Source: Sporosalibacterium faouarense (GTDB taxonomy: Bacteria; Bacillota; Clostridia; Tissierellales; VENL01). Taken from it: 64,000 bases of DNA. Under the pieces are notes generated by a model. That model saw only the letters and a list, made by a program, of their open reading frames with translations, made no database searches and had not been told where the DNA came from. This document shows, one piece after another, positions 33,969-41,844 of this stretch. The position numbers were made by a program, and so were the translations under genes. Position 1 is the stretch's first letter. Every line of letters begins with the position of its first letter. The stretch is taken from NCBI RefSeq assembly GCF_016765695.1, contig NZ_JAETGO010000083.1, positions 1-64,000 on the forward strand, read 5' to 3'.

Positions 33969-34781
33969 AGAATAAATAATTATTCCTCCAATTATTGCAG
34001 AAATAAAGCTAACAAAGGTTCCTATTATAAAGTATTCCACAAAGCTACTATCATCTAGCTTCTTAAACCTTGCTATAGATTTAGCTGTGAGAACAAACCC
34101 AATCATTCCCGGCTGCATAATAGACATACCTAGTAATATGAAGATTCTCTCAAGTATACCTATGATATAGCCGCCATTATTAACTCCTATATCTAGATTA
34201 GGAGTTTTAACTAATTTATTCCCTTTGTTTATAAAGTTTTTATAGTCCTTTAAATTAATATAATTGATAAAAATTTTAATAAAGATTCCAATTCCAAAGG
34301 TAGAAGATAAAAATACTATAACTAGTATCAAATATCTATCAACTATAGGTATATTATTTGGATAGTTATTGATAATGATTCTTCCTTGGGCTAGTATACT
34401 ACTCAAGTTAAATTGGAATGATAGAAAAGCCAGTACTAATATATGTATCAACTGATCTAATAAAAAGATAAATACATTATTCTTCCAAAATGGGTATTTC
34501 GAGACTAATATTGACTTTATTATATCTATAATAGAGTGTAGTACTAATATCAGAAATATTATTTGAAAATAAGTGGATAAGTCAAAGGCACTATTTGATA
34601 ACAAATATACTAGTAATAATATGCTCACTACTCCAAAATGCATAATGCTATGTAGTAAATTCCCTATTACCATGTCTTTTACCTTTTTATTAAATCTTTT
34701 GCTTATAACATACTTGGACTGCAAAATAAAATCTCCGATTAGATGACCTATAAGGGCCAATAAAAAAATTCTGAAATTCAT
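33942..34781 (-). CDS. DUF3307 family membrane protein
   Basis: 279 residues with about seven membrane helices. The N-terminus FLLALIGHLIGDFILQSKYV and the following LLHSIMHFGVV and LHSIIDIIKSILV carry the conserved His/Asp residues of DUF3307 (HLIGDF...H...H). Function unknown in the family. The start lies just after the SatD stop (bases 34783-34785), so the two genes are co-transcribed and probably coupled. In streptococci SatD is encoded in the acid-tolerance sat operon, next to a membrane protein, which makes this pairing a likely conserved unit. The conserved residues in or near the membrane may bind a metal or proton. Confidence 0.8.
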   Translation of the reverse strand: MNFRIFLLALIGHLIGDFILQSKYVISKRFNKKVKDMVIGNLLHSIMHFGVVSILLLVYLLSNSAFDLSTYFQIIFLILVLHSIIDIIKSILVSKYPFWKNNVFIFLLDQLIHILVLAFLSFQFNLSSILAQGRIIINNYPNNIPIVDRYLILVIVFLSSTFGIGIFIKIFINYINLKDYKNFINKGNKLVKTPNLDIGVNNGGYIIGILERIFILLGMSIMQPGMIGFVLTAKSIARFKKLDDSSFVEYFIIGTFVSFISAIIGGIIIYSLKIIPAIK

Positions 34782-34782
34782 A

Positions 34783-35565
34783 TTAATTCCCTTCTCTAAT
34801 TTGACAATATAATTTTAAAAGCTTATAAATTACATTTTTGTTACTTTCAATTAGAAAATAATTAGAGTCATTTAACTTCTGACTTATACTTGATTTAGAT
34901 ATATTGTCATTTTTCTTAATCATATTACTATATGATCCCTCTTTCCTATACAGCTCTATTGTCTTCATCTGTTTTCCAGTAATCTTACTTTTTAAAACTT
35001 CTGTATTTTCAATAATTGTATTTATGATTGTGTTTATATCAAGGGGAATTATATCGCTATTGGTTTTATCTTCACTCCAGTAATCCTTATCAGAAGTACT
35101 GGCTATCTCCCTTATACCGTCATATATTTTTTCAAAACTTATTTTCTCTGCATTAAAATAAACATTATTTTCTTTACTGTTTAAATTCTCATTGTAAAAC
35201 CTATTCTTGTTTTTCACTATCCCTAGAGCTTCCCTAGCTCTAATAAAGCATTCTCCGTCCATAAGTCTAGTGTCTTCATATATATTAGTACTAATTTTCC
35301 CTACGCCAATGCCTATATAAATACCTATTTCATATTTTCTTAAAAAGCTTTGGAATTTATCTATAATCCTATAACTCTCAAAAGGCCTTTTCAATACAAT
35401 CTGCCACTCGTCTCCTAATGTAAAGGTTATGGGAGCCAAAAGTAAATCTTTATTTTCCTTGTTTATTTTTTGGATAAATTTTTTCAAGCTATCCTGAGCA
35501 TCTTTTCTGTTAATTATATCCCTTGATTTAACTATATCCATATTTATAACACTATATATATTCAT
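34783..35565 (-). CDS. SatD family protein with C-terminal HTH-like segment
   Basis: 260 residues. The N-terminal 120 residues match SatD proteins: INMDIVKSRDIINR, ITFTLGDEWQIVL, GIGVGKIS and MDGECFIRAREALGIVKNKN. A linker follows, and the C-terminal 60 residues (GKQMKTIELYRKEGSYSNMIKKNDNISKSSISQKLNDSNYF) look like a winged or simple helix-turn-helix. Thus it may link sensing or catalysis by the cyclase-like N-domain to DNA binding. AACAGGTGA before the ATG. Coupled to the DUF3307 gene. A paralogue lacking the HTH lies at 33570 on the other strand. Confidence 0.82.
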   Translation of the reverse strand: MNIYSVINMDIVKSRDIINRKDAQDSLKKFIQKINKENKDLLLAPITFTLGDEWQIVLKRPFESYRIIDKFQSFLRKYEIGIYIGIGVGKISTNIYEDTRLMDGECFIRAREALGIVKNKNRFYNENLNSKENNVYFNAEKISFEKIYDGIREIASTSDKDYWSEDKTNSDIIPLDINTIINTIIENTEVLKSKITGKQMKTIELYRKEGSYSNMIKKNDNISKSSISQKLNDSNYFLIESNKNVIYKLLKLYCQIREGN

Positions 35566-36046
35566 AATATCACCTGTTCCTTAATAAGTTTATATTTAAG
35601 AATTCAATAAAACATGCTAATATCCTTCCAAATATTTCCCTTTTGTTTTTGTACTTAAATAATAGTGCTTATTTTATATAATCATTTTTTTGAAATTTAC
35701 TATTATGCAATTGAATATGATGTGTTATACGAGATTTATAAATGAAATAGTAAGATATATCTTTTCAAGGTGTAAAGTTGATAATTTGATTCTTTACACT
35801 TCATACTTTTATCTTAAATACTTTATTTATTATTTCTGAAACCAAAAAAAGCTCCTTTCTGATGCAATTCTAATAGTTGAATTGTCAGAAAGGAGCTTTT
35901 TATATCTAAAATATATTTATATTTTCAATTATTTATAAAGATACTAGCATTTGAAAGGTATATTCATTTAGCTAAACTTACAATTTAAACGAATATAATT
36001 CTTCAAAATCAAGCTATTTTAAGCTGATTTTATAGAGTTACTTTTT
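35566..36046. other. Intergenic region between the SatD locus and the tail module
   Basis: 480 AT-rich bases with the long terminator at 35845-35902. Upstream of the SatD start a single sequence (AGTTTATATTTAAGAATTC, near 35588) weakly resembles the palindromes at 33441-33520. No gene seen. Confidence 0.45.
35845..35902. terminator. Long terminator closing the tail-module operon
   Basis: AAAAAGCTCCTTTCTGA / TCAGAAAGGAGCTTTTT arms with a partly paired interior (CAATTCTA/TTGAATTG region) and T-tracts on both sides. It lies 145 bases past the amidase stop and marks the left boundary of the phage-like locus. Confidence 0.85.
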
Positions 36047-36598
36047 TTAGATGGTTTCCATAAATTCTTCAAAGCCTTTTACAATAGCTCTAGCTGCTTT
36101 TTCAATATTAAGCTTCTTCATATCACTCAGATTATCTAAAAAGCAAACCTCAACAATTACTGTCTTAGTTTTACCAGTAAGTCTATGCATATAATAGTAG
36201 TCATTTCCACTTTTGTTTTTTCTACCTTCTTGATAGTATTTATTAATCTTAAAGTCTAACCCTTTACTTAAGTTATCTGCAATTATTTTAGCTAATTTCT
36301 GACCATTTGGCGAAAAAATGCTAGGTATTGTCAATACACCAGTGCCCTTTCCATTATATGCATTCAAATGGATACTTAAGCAGTATTTATATCTGTTCTT
36401 AATTTTATTGGTTCGTGCTTTATAGTCTAAGGTATAGTCTTTATCTCGAACTAGTTCTACTTGATTCTTATATTTCTCCCTTAAGATATCAAAGACTCTT
36501 CTGGCTATTACTATATTTACTTCCTTTTCTAAATACCCATTTGCAGTTGCCCCCGTATCTTCTCCACCATGTCCTGCATCTATTGCTAGTAGTTTCAT
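36047..36598 (-). CDS. N-acetylmuramoyl-L-alanine amidase (Amidase_3), phage-type lysin
   Basis: 183 residues, a bare Amidase_3 domain. Zinc ligands H10 (AIDAGHGG), E25 (EKEVN) and H77 (SIHLNAYNG) and the catalytic E150 (VIVEVCFLDN) are all present. It cleaves the bond between muramic acid and L-alanine. No signal peptide and no cell-wall binding domain, so export should depend on the holin encoded directly upstream (4-base overlap). This holin-lysin pair would release particles made by the tail module. It could in principle be a spore-cortex enzyme, but the context is clearly phage-like. Confidence 0.92.
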   Translation of the reverse strand: MKLLAIDAGHGGEDTGATANGYLEKEVNIVIARRVFDILREKYKNQVELVRDKDYTLDYKARTNKIKNRYKYCLSIHLNAYNGKGTGVLTIPSIFSPNGQKLAKIIADNLSKGLDFKINKYYQEGRKNKSGNDYYYMHRLTGKTKTVIVEVCFLDNLSDMKKLNIEKAARAIVKGFEEFMETI

Positions 36599-37095
36599 TG
36601 TTTCCTCACCTTCTCCTTGAACTTTGCAATTCCACCTACTCTACTATTACCTAAATCCTCAGAAGTATCTTTTAAAACAATAAAGGCATTCTTTAAAAAT
36701 TTAGGAATTGGAACTCCTAGTCTTCCTAAATTTTCAGTTATAGATAATAATTCTGTGCTAATTAGCCAGCAAGTAACTGCTAATGTAAATAACCCTGTAA
36801 AACCCAATGTTATTCCTAGCTTTTGTCCTAGATTCATAATTACATAATCTGTGAGTACTGCGATGAGTACAAGTAATACAAAGCCTACTTTCTTAGCAGC
36901 TCCATTGATGCCTGCATTAGAATTCCATTTTTTCTCTACAAAACTAGAGATCATTCCAGTCCCATAGTCGATAAACATAAGTACTACTAGGACTATTACT
37001 AATTCTGTTATTGCATCTACCATATAGGCCAATAATCCTGTAATCATGGTTAATATCCCCTTTGTATTTTGTATTATTTCATTTGAATACTTCAT
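36595..37095 (-). CDS. Phage holin family protein
   Basis: 166 residues with three to four membrane helices (MITGLLAYMVDAITELVIVLVVLMFIDYGTGMI, VGFVLLVLIAVLTDYVIMN, LGFTGLFTLAVTCWLISTELLSI). The DYGTGMISSFVEKKWNSNAGINGAAKKVG block is the signature of the Holin_4 (toxin secretion/phage lysis) family. It makes membrane lesions that let the lysin reach the wall. GAGGTGTGAA before the ATG; overlaps the amidase gene by four bases. Confidence 0.9.
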   Translation of the reverse strand: MKYSNEIIQNTKGILTMITGLLAYMVDAITELVIVLVVLMFIDYGTGMISSFVEKKWNSNAGINGAAKKVGFVLLVLIAVLTDYVIMNLGQKLGITLGFTGLFTLAVTCWLISTELLSITENLGRLGVPIPKFLKNAFIVLKDTSEDLGNSRVGGIAKFKEKVRKQ

Positions 37096-37107
37096 TTCAC
37101 ACCTCCT

Positions 37108-38217
37108 CTATCTAGTAATCTCAGGCTGAATCTGTTTTAATTGGTTTTTTATCTTATCGGTTAAGGTAGGAACTTTATTCCCAAAAACTATTCCAAGCTT
37201 AAATCCCCCTGGTTCGTATGTTTCCTCAATTTGAATTATCCTTGAATGTAAGGTTATATCTTCACTCTCATATCTGATGGTAACTATATCCCCTAAATCA
37301 TAATCCTTTTGATACTCCAAGTTTGAAACTGTTAATATTTCAGCTTCTAAAGTTTTCTTGGTTTTTAAGTCATTTAAAGCTCTTTCACCATGTACAATCA
37401 AATCTGATATATTCTCATTATTTCTAGAATCAGAGAATGTTTCTATCCTATCTAGCCCTGTAACATCTCCTACAGTGACTATTTCCCTTTCTATTCCTTC
37501 ACCTTTACCTCCTACATAAACCACATTTTTAGTCTTTATGTCACTATCTATATAGTTTTGACTTTTGATATTATCAAATCTTCTACTAAAGATTGCAGGA
37601 GGATTAATACTTTGACTAGTAGTTAAATCCCTTCCTTCAATAACATCGAATATAATCTTTTTGGTATTGTAATCAATAAACATTTCCCAGCCAATATTAG
37701 TTGCATTGGATATATCTATCAAATCAGACCCGAGATTATTGAACCTACTTTTCCATTCAATTATTTCTCCTCTATTTTGATTATCCTGTACTTCTACAGA
37801 GTCTATTTTCCTAGCACTCTCTACTGGATTTGATATATGATTATTAACATAGTGCTTCATAACCGATTCAGTATCACCATTTATTTGGTCATATACTAAA
37901 CCTTCAGGTGGAATGACGATTCTTTGAGTAGTCATATGCTTTAGTTGATATCCCTTTATCTTCAGTGTTTCTATTCCCTTGTCATCCTCTTGTATCTGTC
38001 TATATTTGATTATCCCTGCTTTTCTTGTATCGTCTCCAATTATGATAATATTGTTCTTCTGCAATTTATCTACATTCTGTTTATCCTTACTGATTACAAT
38101 CTGAAATTCCCCTATGTCATGATAGCTTCGCTCAAAAACTAAGCTTTCATAATCATCAATTTCTGCTAATAGCTCTAGGTCAGATGATAATACTCTAATT
38201 GATTTAATGACATTCAC
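37108..38217 (-). CDS. Siphovirus Gp37-like (ReqiPepy6) tail protein
   Basis: 369 residues. The N-terminus (SIRVLSSDLELLAEIDDYESLVFERSYHDIGEFQIVIS) and later GIIKYRQIQEDDKGIETLKIKGYQLK, RRFDNIKSQNYIDSDIKTKNVVYVGG and YDLGDIVTIRYE match the ReqiPepy6 Gp37-like family, a Tal-like hub protein at the tail tip. In siphophages it follows Dit; here it comes after the fibre and XkdX genes and behind a terminator. The start is awkward: GTG 38217 lies inside the sequence AAGGAGGTGAATG, so the ribosome site touches the codon; an ATT nine bases later has better spacing. It precedes holin and amidase. Confidence 0.85.
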   Translation of the reverse strand: MNVIKSIRVLSSDLELLAEIDDYESLVFERSYHDIGEFQIVISKDKQNVDKLQKNNIIIIGDDTRKAGIIKYRQIQEDDKGIETLKIKGYQLKHMTTQRIVIPPEGLVYDQINGDTESVMKHYVNNHISNPVESARKIDSVEVQDNQNRGEIIEWKSRFNNLGSDLIDISNATNIGWEMFIDYNTKKIIFDVIEGRDLTTSQSINPPAIFSRRFDNIKSQNYIDSDIKTKNVVYVGGKGEGIEREIVTVGDVTGLDRIETFSDSRNNENISDLIVHGERALNDLKTKKTLEAEILTVSNLEYQKDYDLGDIVTIRYESEDITLHSRIIQIEETYEPGGFKLGIVFGNKVPTLTDKIKNQLKQIQPEITR

Positions 38218-38236
38218 CTCCTTAAAGGGTTAATGG

Positions 38237-38269
38237 TAAAAAAAAGAGCACCTGGGTAGATGCTCTTAA
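38237..38269 (-). terminator. Terminator inside the tail operon
   Basis: AAGAGCATCT / GGTGCTCTT stem followed by TTTTTTT on the minus strand. It separates the fibre genes from the Gp37-like, holin and amidase genes. A terminator here would limit lysis-gene expression unless antitermination occurs. Confidence 0.8.
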
Positions 38270-38327
38270 GTTTAAGACATGAAATATTTACTTATCAACA
38301 TATTTACTAATGCCTTAGTCATAATAT

Positions 38328-38462
38328 TTATTGATTATTTAAATCATTTTCTATTTCTTGTCTTTTATTAAGTCCGTACTTAGTTTCAATTTGGCTTAAA
38401 GTGGTTGCTCTATCAATGCCTTCCTTTTCTTTTAATATTACATAGTTAGCCCAAAATGTCAT
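38328..38462 (-). CDS. XkdX-like small phage protein
   Basis: 44 residues (MTFWANYVILKEKEG...). The W-x-x-Y/V start, a central GIDRATTLSQIE segment and the position after the fibre-associated gene match XkdX proteins of PBSX-type tails. Function unknown; often encoded next to fibres. The ATG overlaps the stop of the upstream gene (TAATG). Confidence 0.8.
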   Translation of the reverse strand: MTFWANYVILKEKEGIDRATTLSQIETKYGLNKRQEIENDLNNQ

Positions 38463-38779
38463 TATATAGCACCTCCTAGTAGTGCGTCTCCTAGTTGCAA
38501 GGTTAAGTCATCTATTTGAATTTGTTGTTGATTAATTTTGTCCGTCGTAGTCACTCTGTCGTCATTTTTCAGTTCATTTACCTTTTTCTCATAGTCTTCT
38601 TTAGTAATCTCAATTAAATCTGAATGATTTGGTATTGTTTCTTGCACCGTTATTAAATAAGCACTATTTTCATTTATAGGATAGACTTGTTTGCCTGTTA
38701 TATTTTTACTTATATCTAACCCTTTATAATCACATTTACCATTTTCTTGAACTAAATTAGCAATTTTAACATATTTCAT
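38462..38779 (-). CDS. Phage protein, possible fibre-associated
   Basis: 105 residues, starting directly after the fibre gene stop (one base apart). N-terminal YVKIANLVQENGKCDYKGLDIS, a central segment and a C-terminal coiled coil (TTDKINQQQIQIDDLTLQLGDALLGGAI). Such short proteins follow fibre genes in many clostridial prophages and may be fibre assembly factors. No motif identifies a biochemical role. Confidence 0.75.
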   Translation of the reverse strand: MKYVKIANLVQENGKCDYKGLDISKNITGKQVYPINENSAYLITVQETIPNHSDLIEITKEDYEKKVNELKNDDRVTTTDKINQQQIQIDDLTLQLGDALLGGAI

Positions 38780-40921
38780 TTAATACTCTCCTTTCAAACC
38801 ATATATTAGTGAAATAGCTTGACTCTCAGCGTGTTCTGTTGTGCTATTAGTATCGGCATTATACACATAAATCCTTGATATTGAATAAGCCTGCACAATC
38901 AAATATTTCTCATTTATCCAACGGAAATAAGCATAGCTATTATCCGAAAAATTCGAATGAAATAATAAGTTTCCATTCTTGTCAATTACTTCAAAATAAT
39001 CATAATTGTTGTAATACTTTACTGACAGAAAGTTCTTACTCGACCCTTGAAACCATGAAGTGTTTCCAATCCAACCTCCTATATCTAATAAATTCCCACT
39101 AAAATCAATCTTTTCTATACGGTAGTACGACTGTGAGTTATCTTCTCGGGCATAAAATATACAACCACTACTATCAGATGTAGGAGAGAACACAGACATA
39201 TCAATACTTATTCTATCCTCGTCAGGAAATGACCTTATTTGTTGTGAACTACCTATAAGATTACCTGCCATATCATACTCTCTAAAAATTACATAATCAC
39301 CATCTGAGCTCCCACCCCTACCTGCATAATAGTATCCTGTCAAGTCTCGCTTTAATGCATAATTTGGTCTATGAAAATCTGTAGGGACTGACTCGTTCTC
39401 TAATGGATAATTGATTGCTTCTTCAAGTGCACCAGTTTTTCCAAAGATATTTACTCCTGTTCTTATGTTAGACTCTACCCAATCATTATCTGTTAAACTA
39501 ATATTTACATTGTCCCCATAGTAGCCTGAATCGGGAATGCTGACTAATAGAGAGTTGCCAGTATGTGCCACGCTATCAGAACTAAAATTACCAGAACTTC
39601 GATGTAGCATACTACCAGTTATTTTCTGCCCATTCACATATGCAGTATAACCATCAAGTATTTGACTTCCACTTGCAGTGGCATCTGATGTAAATGTGCC
39701 AGTTTTACCAAATATACTAATTCCACTTCTTATATTTGACTCTATAAAATCATTATCTCCTGCCCTTATCGTTGCACTATCATTATAAACTCCTTTTTCT
39801 GGCACACTAAAATTTAGATAATTGCCGTCTACACTTATATTATCCGTAGTATAGGTGCCACTCCCTTTATTTATTATACTCGATATAGTATTATACAAGT
39901 CTAAAAAATCTTTACTCGCTGGTGTTACATCCAAATGGTCGATAATAGCCGAGTAAAGGTCGGTTTTACCACTATCGACATTTTGAAAAAGCTCATTAAT
40001 CGAATTAACTAAGCTAGTTTTATCTGTAGTTGCCAATGCAGATAAGCTTCCAATATCACTTACTAAACCGGATACCTCTGAACCTAAGTTATCCTTTTGA
40101 GACTTAAGCTCATTTATCGCATTTACAGTATTGCTCTTATCTGTAGTATTTAAAGAGCTTATGTCTCCAACATTATTGTTCAAATCTGTAATCTGCGTAC
40201 CTATGTTGTTCCCTTGTGATTTCACCTCATTAATAGCATTCACAGCATTTGACTTATCTGTGGTATTCAGTGAACTTATATTCCCTAGATCACCATTTAA
40301 ATCTTCGATCTGTGAATTCACATTATTGGCTTGCGAATTAAATTCGTCCTGTGTAACAAAAATCTCACTTTCTAATGAACTCATAAAATCATCGAACTCT
40401 TGTTGCATTGTAGTTGTATCAACTTTCACTAAAGAATTTACTAGGCCACACACATCAGAATTAAGTCTTTCATCAGTTATCTGTGAGCTATCTATATAAC
40501 TTTTCCCTGCTATAACTCTAATTTGTGCTAATGAAATTTCATAAATTCTATCATTCCTAATGAGATCTGGTGCTAAAGGTGTTGAGCTTGGTGTTCCTTT
40601 TAATACAAAGGCTTTAATAAACCTATTTTCTTTATCCCATCTTAAAACTACTCTGTCTATTCTGTCATATGTTACATCTGCTGTATCAAGCTGTAATTCT
40701 ACACCTAAGTTATCTATCTTATATAGATAACCCTTTATCCATCCATAGCCTTCATTTACAAAGACATTCATATTATTTCCTTCACAAGTAATCTGGAGAT
40801 TTGTACCCCCATTGAATATCCCATCAGTTAATATTTGCCTAAAATATTCCGCAAATTCATCTGCATCATACTTTCTAGGATCTTCTATTGTACTATCAAA
40901 AAATCTGTAAAACTCAGCCAT
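38780..40921 (-). CDS. Tail fibre / receptor-binding protein
   Basis: 713 residues. Residues 1-165 are a conserved baseplate-attachment domain of clostridial phage fibres (FFDSTIEDPRKYDADEFAEYF...LTDERLNSD). Residues 185-320 contain three coiled-coil repeats of about 35 residues with the shared SSLNTTDKSNAVNAINE pattern. Then two copies of a 75-residue module follow (each ending DNDFIESNIRSGISIFGKTG or its variant) and a C-terminal 190-residue domain with repeated Y/F-rich strands (beta-propeller-like), which should recognise the target surface. Good ribosome site GAAGGGAGTGA. Export is not needed since it assembles in the cytoplasm. Confidence 0.85.
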   Translation of the reverse strand: MAEFYRFFDSTIEDPRKYDADEFAEYFRQILTDGIFNGGTNLQITCEGNNMNVFVNEGYGWIKGYLYKIDNLGVELQLDTADVTYDRIDRVVLRWDKENRFIKAFVLKGTPSSTPLAPDLIRNDRIYEISLAQIRVIAGKSYIDSSQITDERLNSDVCGLVNSLVKVDTTTMQQEFDDFMSSLESEIFVTQDEFNSQANNVNSQIEDLNGDLGNISSLNTTDKSNAVNAINEVKSQGNNIGTQITDLNNNVGDISSLNTTDKSNTVNAINELKSQKDNLGSEVSGLVSDIGSLSALATTDKTSLVNSINELFQNVDSGKTDLYSAIIDHLDVTPASKDFLDLYNTISSIINKGSGTYTTDNISVDGNYLNFSVPEKGVYNDSATIRAGDNDFIESNIRSGISIFGKTGTFTSDATASGSQILDGYTAYVNGQKITGSMLHRSSGNFSSDSVAHTGNSLLVSIPDSGYYGDNVNISLTDNDWVESNIRTGVNIFGKTGALEEAINYPLENESVPTDFHRPNYALKRDLTGYYYAGRGGSSDGDYVIFREYDMAGNLIGSSQQIRSFPDEDRISIDMSVFSPTSDSSGCIFYAREDNSQSYYRIEKIDFSGNLLDIGGWIGNTSWFQGSSKNFLSVKYYNNYDYFEVIDKNGNLLFHSNFSDNSYAYFRWINEKYLIVQAYSISRIYVYNADTNSTTEHAESQAISLIYGLKGEY

Positions 40922-40971
40922 TATATCACTCCCTTCAAATAAATAAGAGCTTCATGTAAGTCATGAAACCC

Positions 40972-41844
40972 TTAAGTATTTAAATATCTATTTTTCCATT
41001 TAACTAAAACCTTTGTCTCCTCTTCTCCACCATCAGCACTGTATTCTATCAAATTTTCTCCAGATTTTAAGTGAAAAAAGCTACTATTTAGATCTATATA
41101 GTTAAATGCATTTGTTCTATTTCCTTGACTATCCTCTACTTCCACTGATTTATTTCCAAAATCAGTAGTTATAACTAACTTTTCATCCGTATCTATCAAC
41201 TTATTTACCTTAATAAACTCTCCTGTACTTATATTTTCTATTATTGGATTTTCACACTGCCCATAGAAAACTATCTCAACAGGTGTAGGAACATCACCAG
41301 CGTTATTAAATATCCTTGTCTTTCCTCTCTCGGCAAACGTAGTTCCTAAACTTAATGGAAAAGTCAATCCACCTATCCAATCTGCCATTCCCTCACTTTC
41401 ATAGAATGAATCAGTCCAAAATGGTGATGGACAAATTAATGTAAAGGTAGTTCTTTGAAATCCTATTCCCTTATTTTCTGAGCCAACTGGAAAAACTGGA
41501 GCCGAGTCTACTACTATCTCTATCTCTCTACTTAAGCCTTGATACTCATACTTTAAAGTTCCTTTACCATCTTTAGGATTTAAAACTCTAGCTAATTTTG
41601 ATTTTTTCTCAAGTAATTCTTCATGAGTATCAACTAGAATAGCGGCTTCAATGGTCAGTGCCCTAGTATCTATTAACGTATTAATATATGTTTCACCATC
41701 TTGGAAAGGGGCTTTTTCCATATGGATATCCCCTTCTACACTACCTGTTCCTGATAAAGATTGTAATAAATATGGCTTCCCATGTCCAAGGGTAATATTT
41801 TCTCCCTTTGAGTTAATAATAGTTATTTGCTCCACCTTATACAC
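40972..41844 (-). CDS. Distal tail (Dit) protein
   Basis: 290 residues of the Dit/Siphovirus ORF46-like family. N-terminal YKVEQITIINSKGENITLGHGKPYLLQSLSGTGSVEGDIHMEKAPFQDGETYINTLIDTRALTIEAAI is the belt domain; FTLICPSPFWTD is a common family motif. Dit forms the hexameric ring between tail tube and tip. Starts at GTG with a weak ribosome site, overlapping the end of the tape measure gene by 8 bases. Followed by the fibre gene. Confidence 0.88.
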   Translation of the reverse strand: MYKVEQITIINSKGENITLGHGKPYLLQSLSGTGSVEGDIHMEKAPFQDGETYINTLIDTRALTIEAAILVDTHEELLEKKSKLARVLNPKDGKGTLKYEYQGLSREIEIVVDSAPVFPVGSENKGIGFQRTTFTLICPSPFWTDSFYESEGMADWIGGLTFPLSLGTTFAERGKTRIFNNAGDVPTPVEIVFYGQCENPIIENISTGEFIKVNKLIDTDEKLVITTDFGNKSVEVEDSQGNRTNAFNYIDLNSSFFHLKSGENLIEYSADGGEEETKVLVKWKNRYLNT

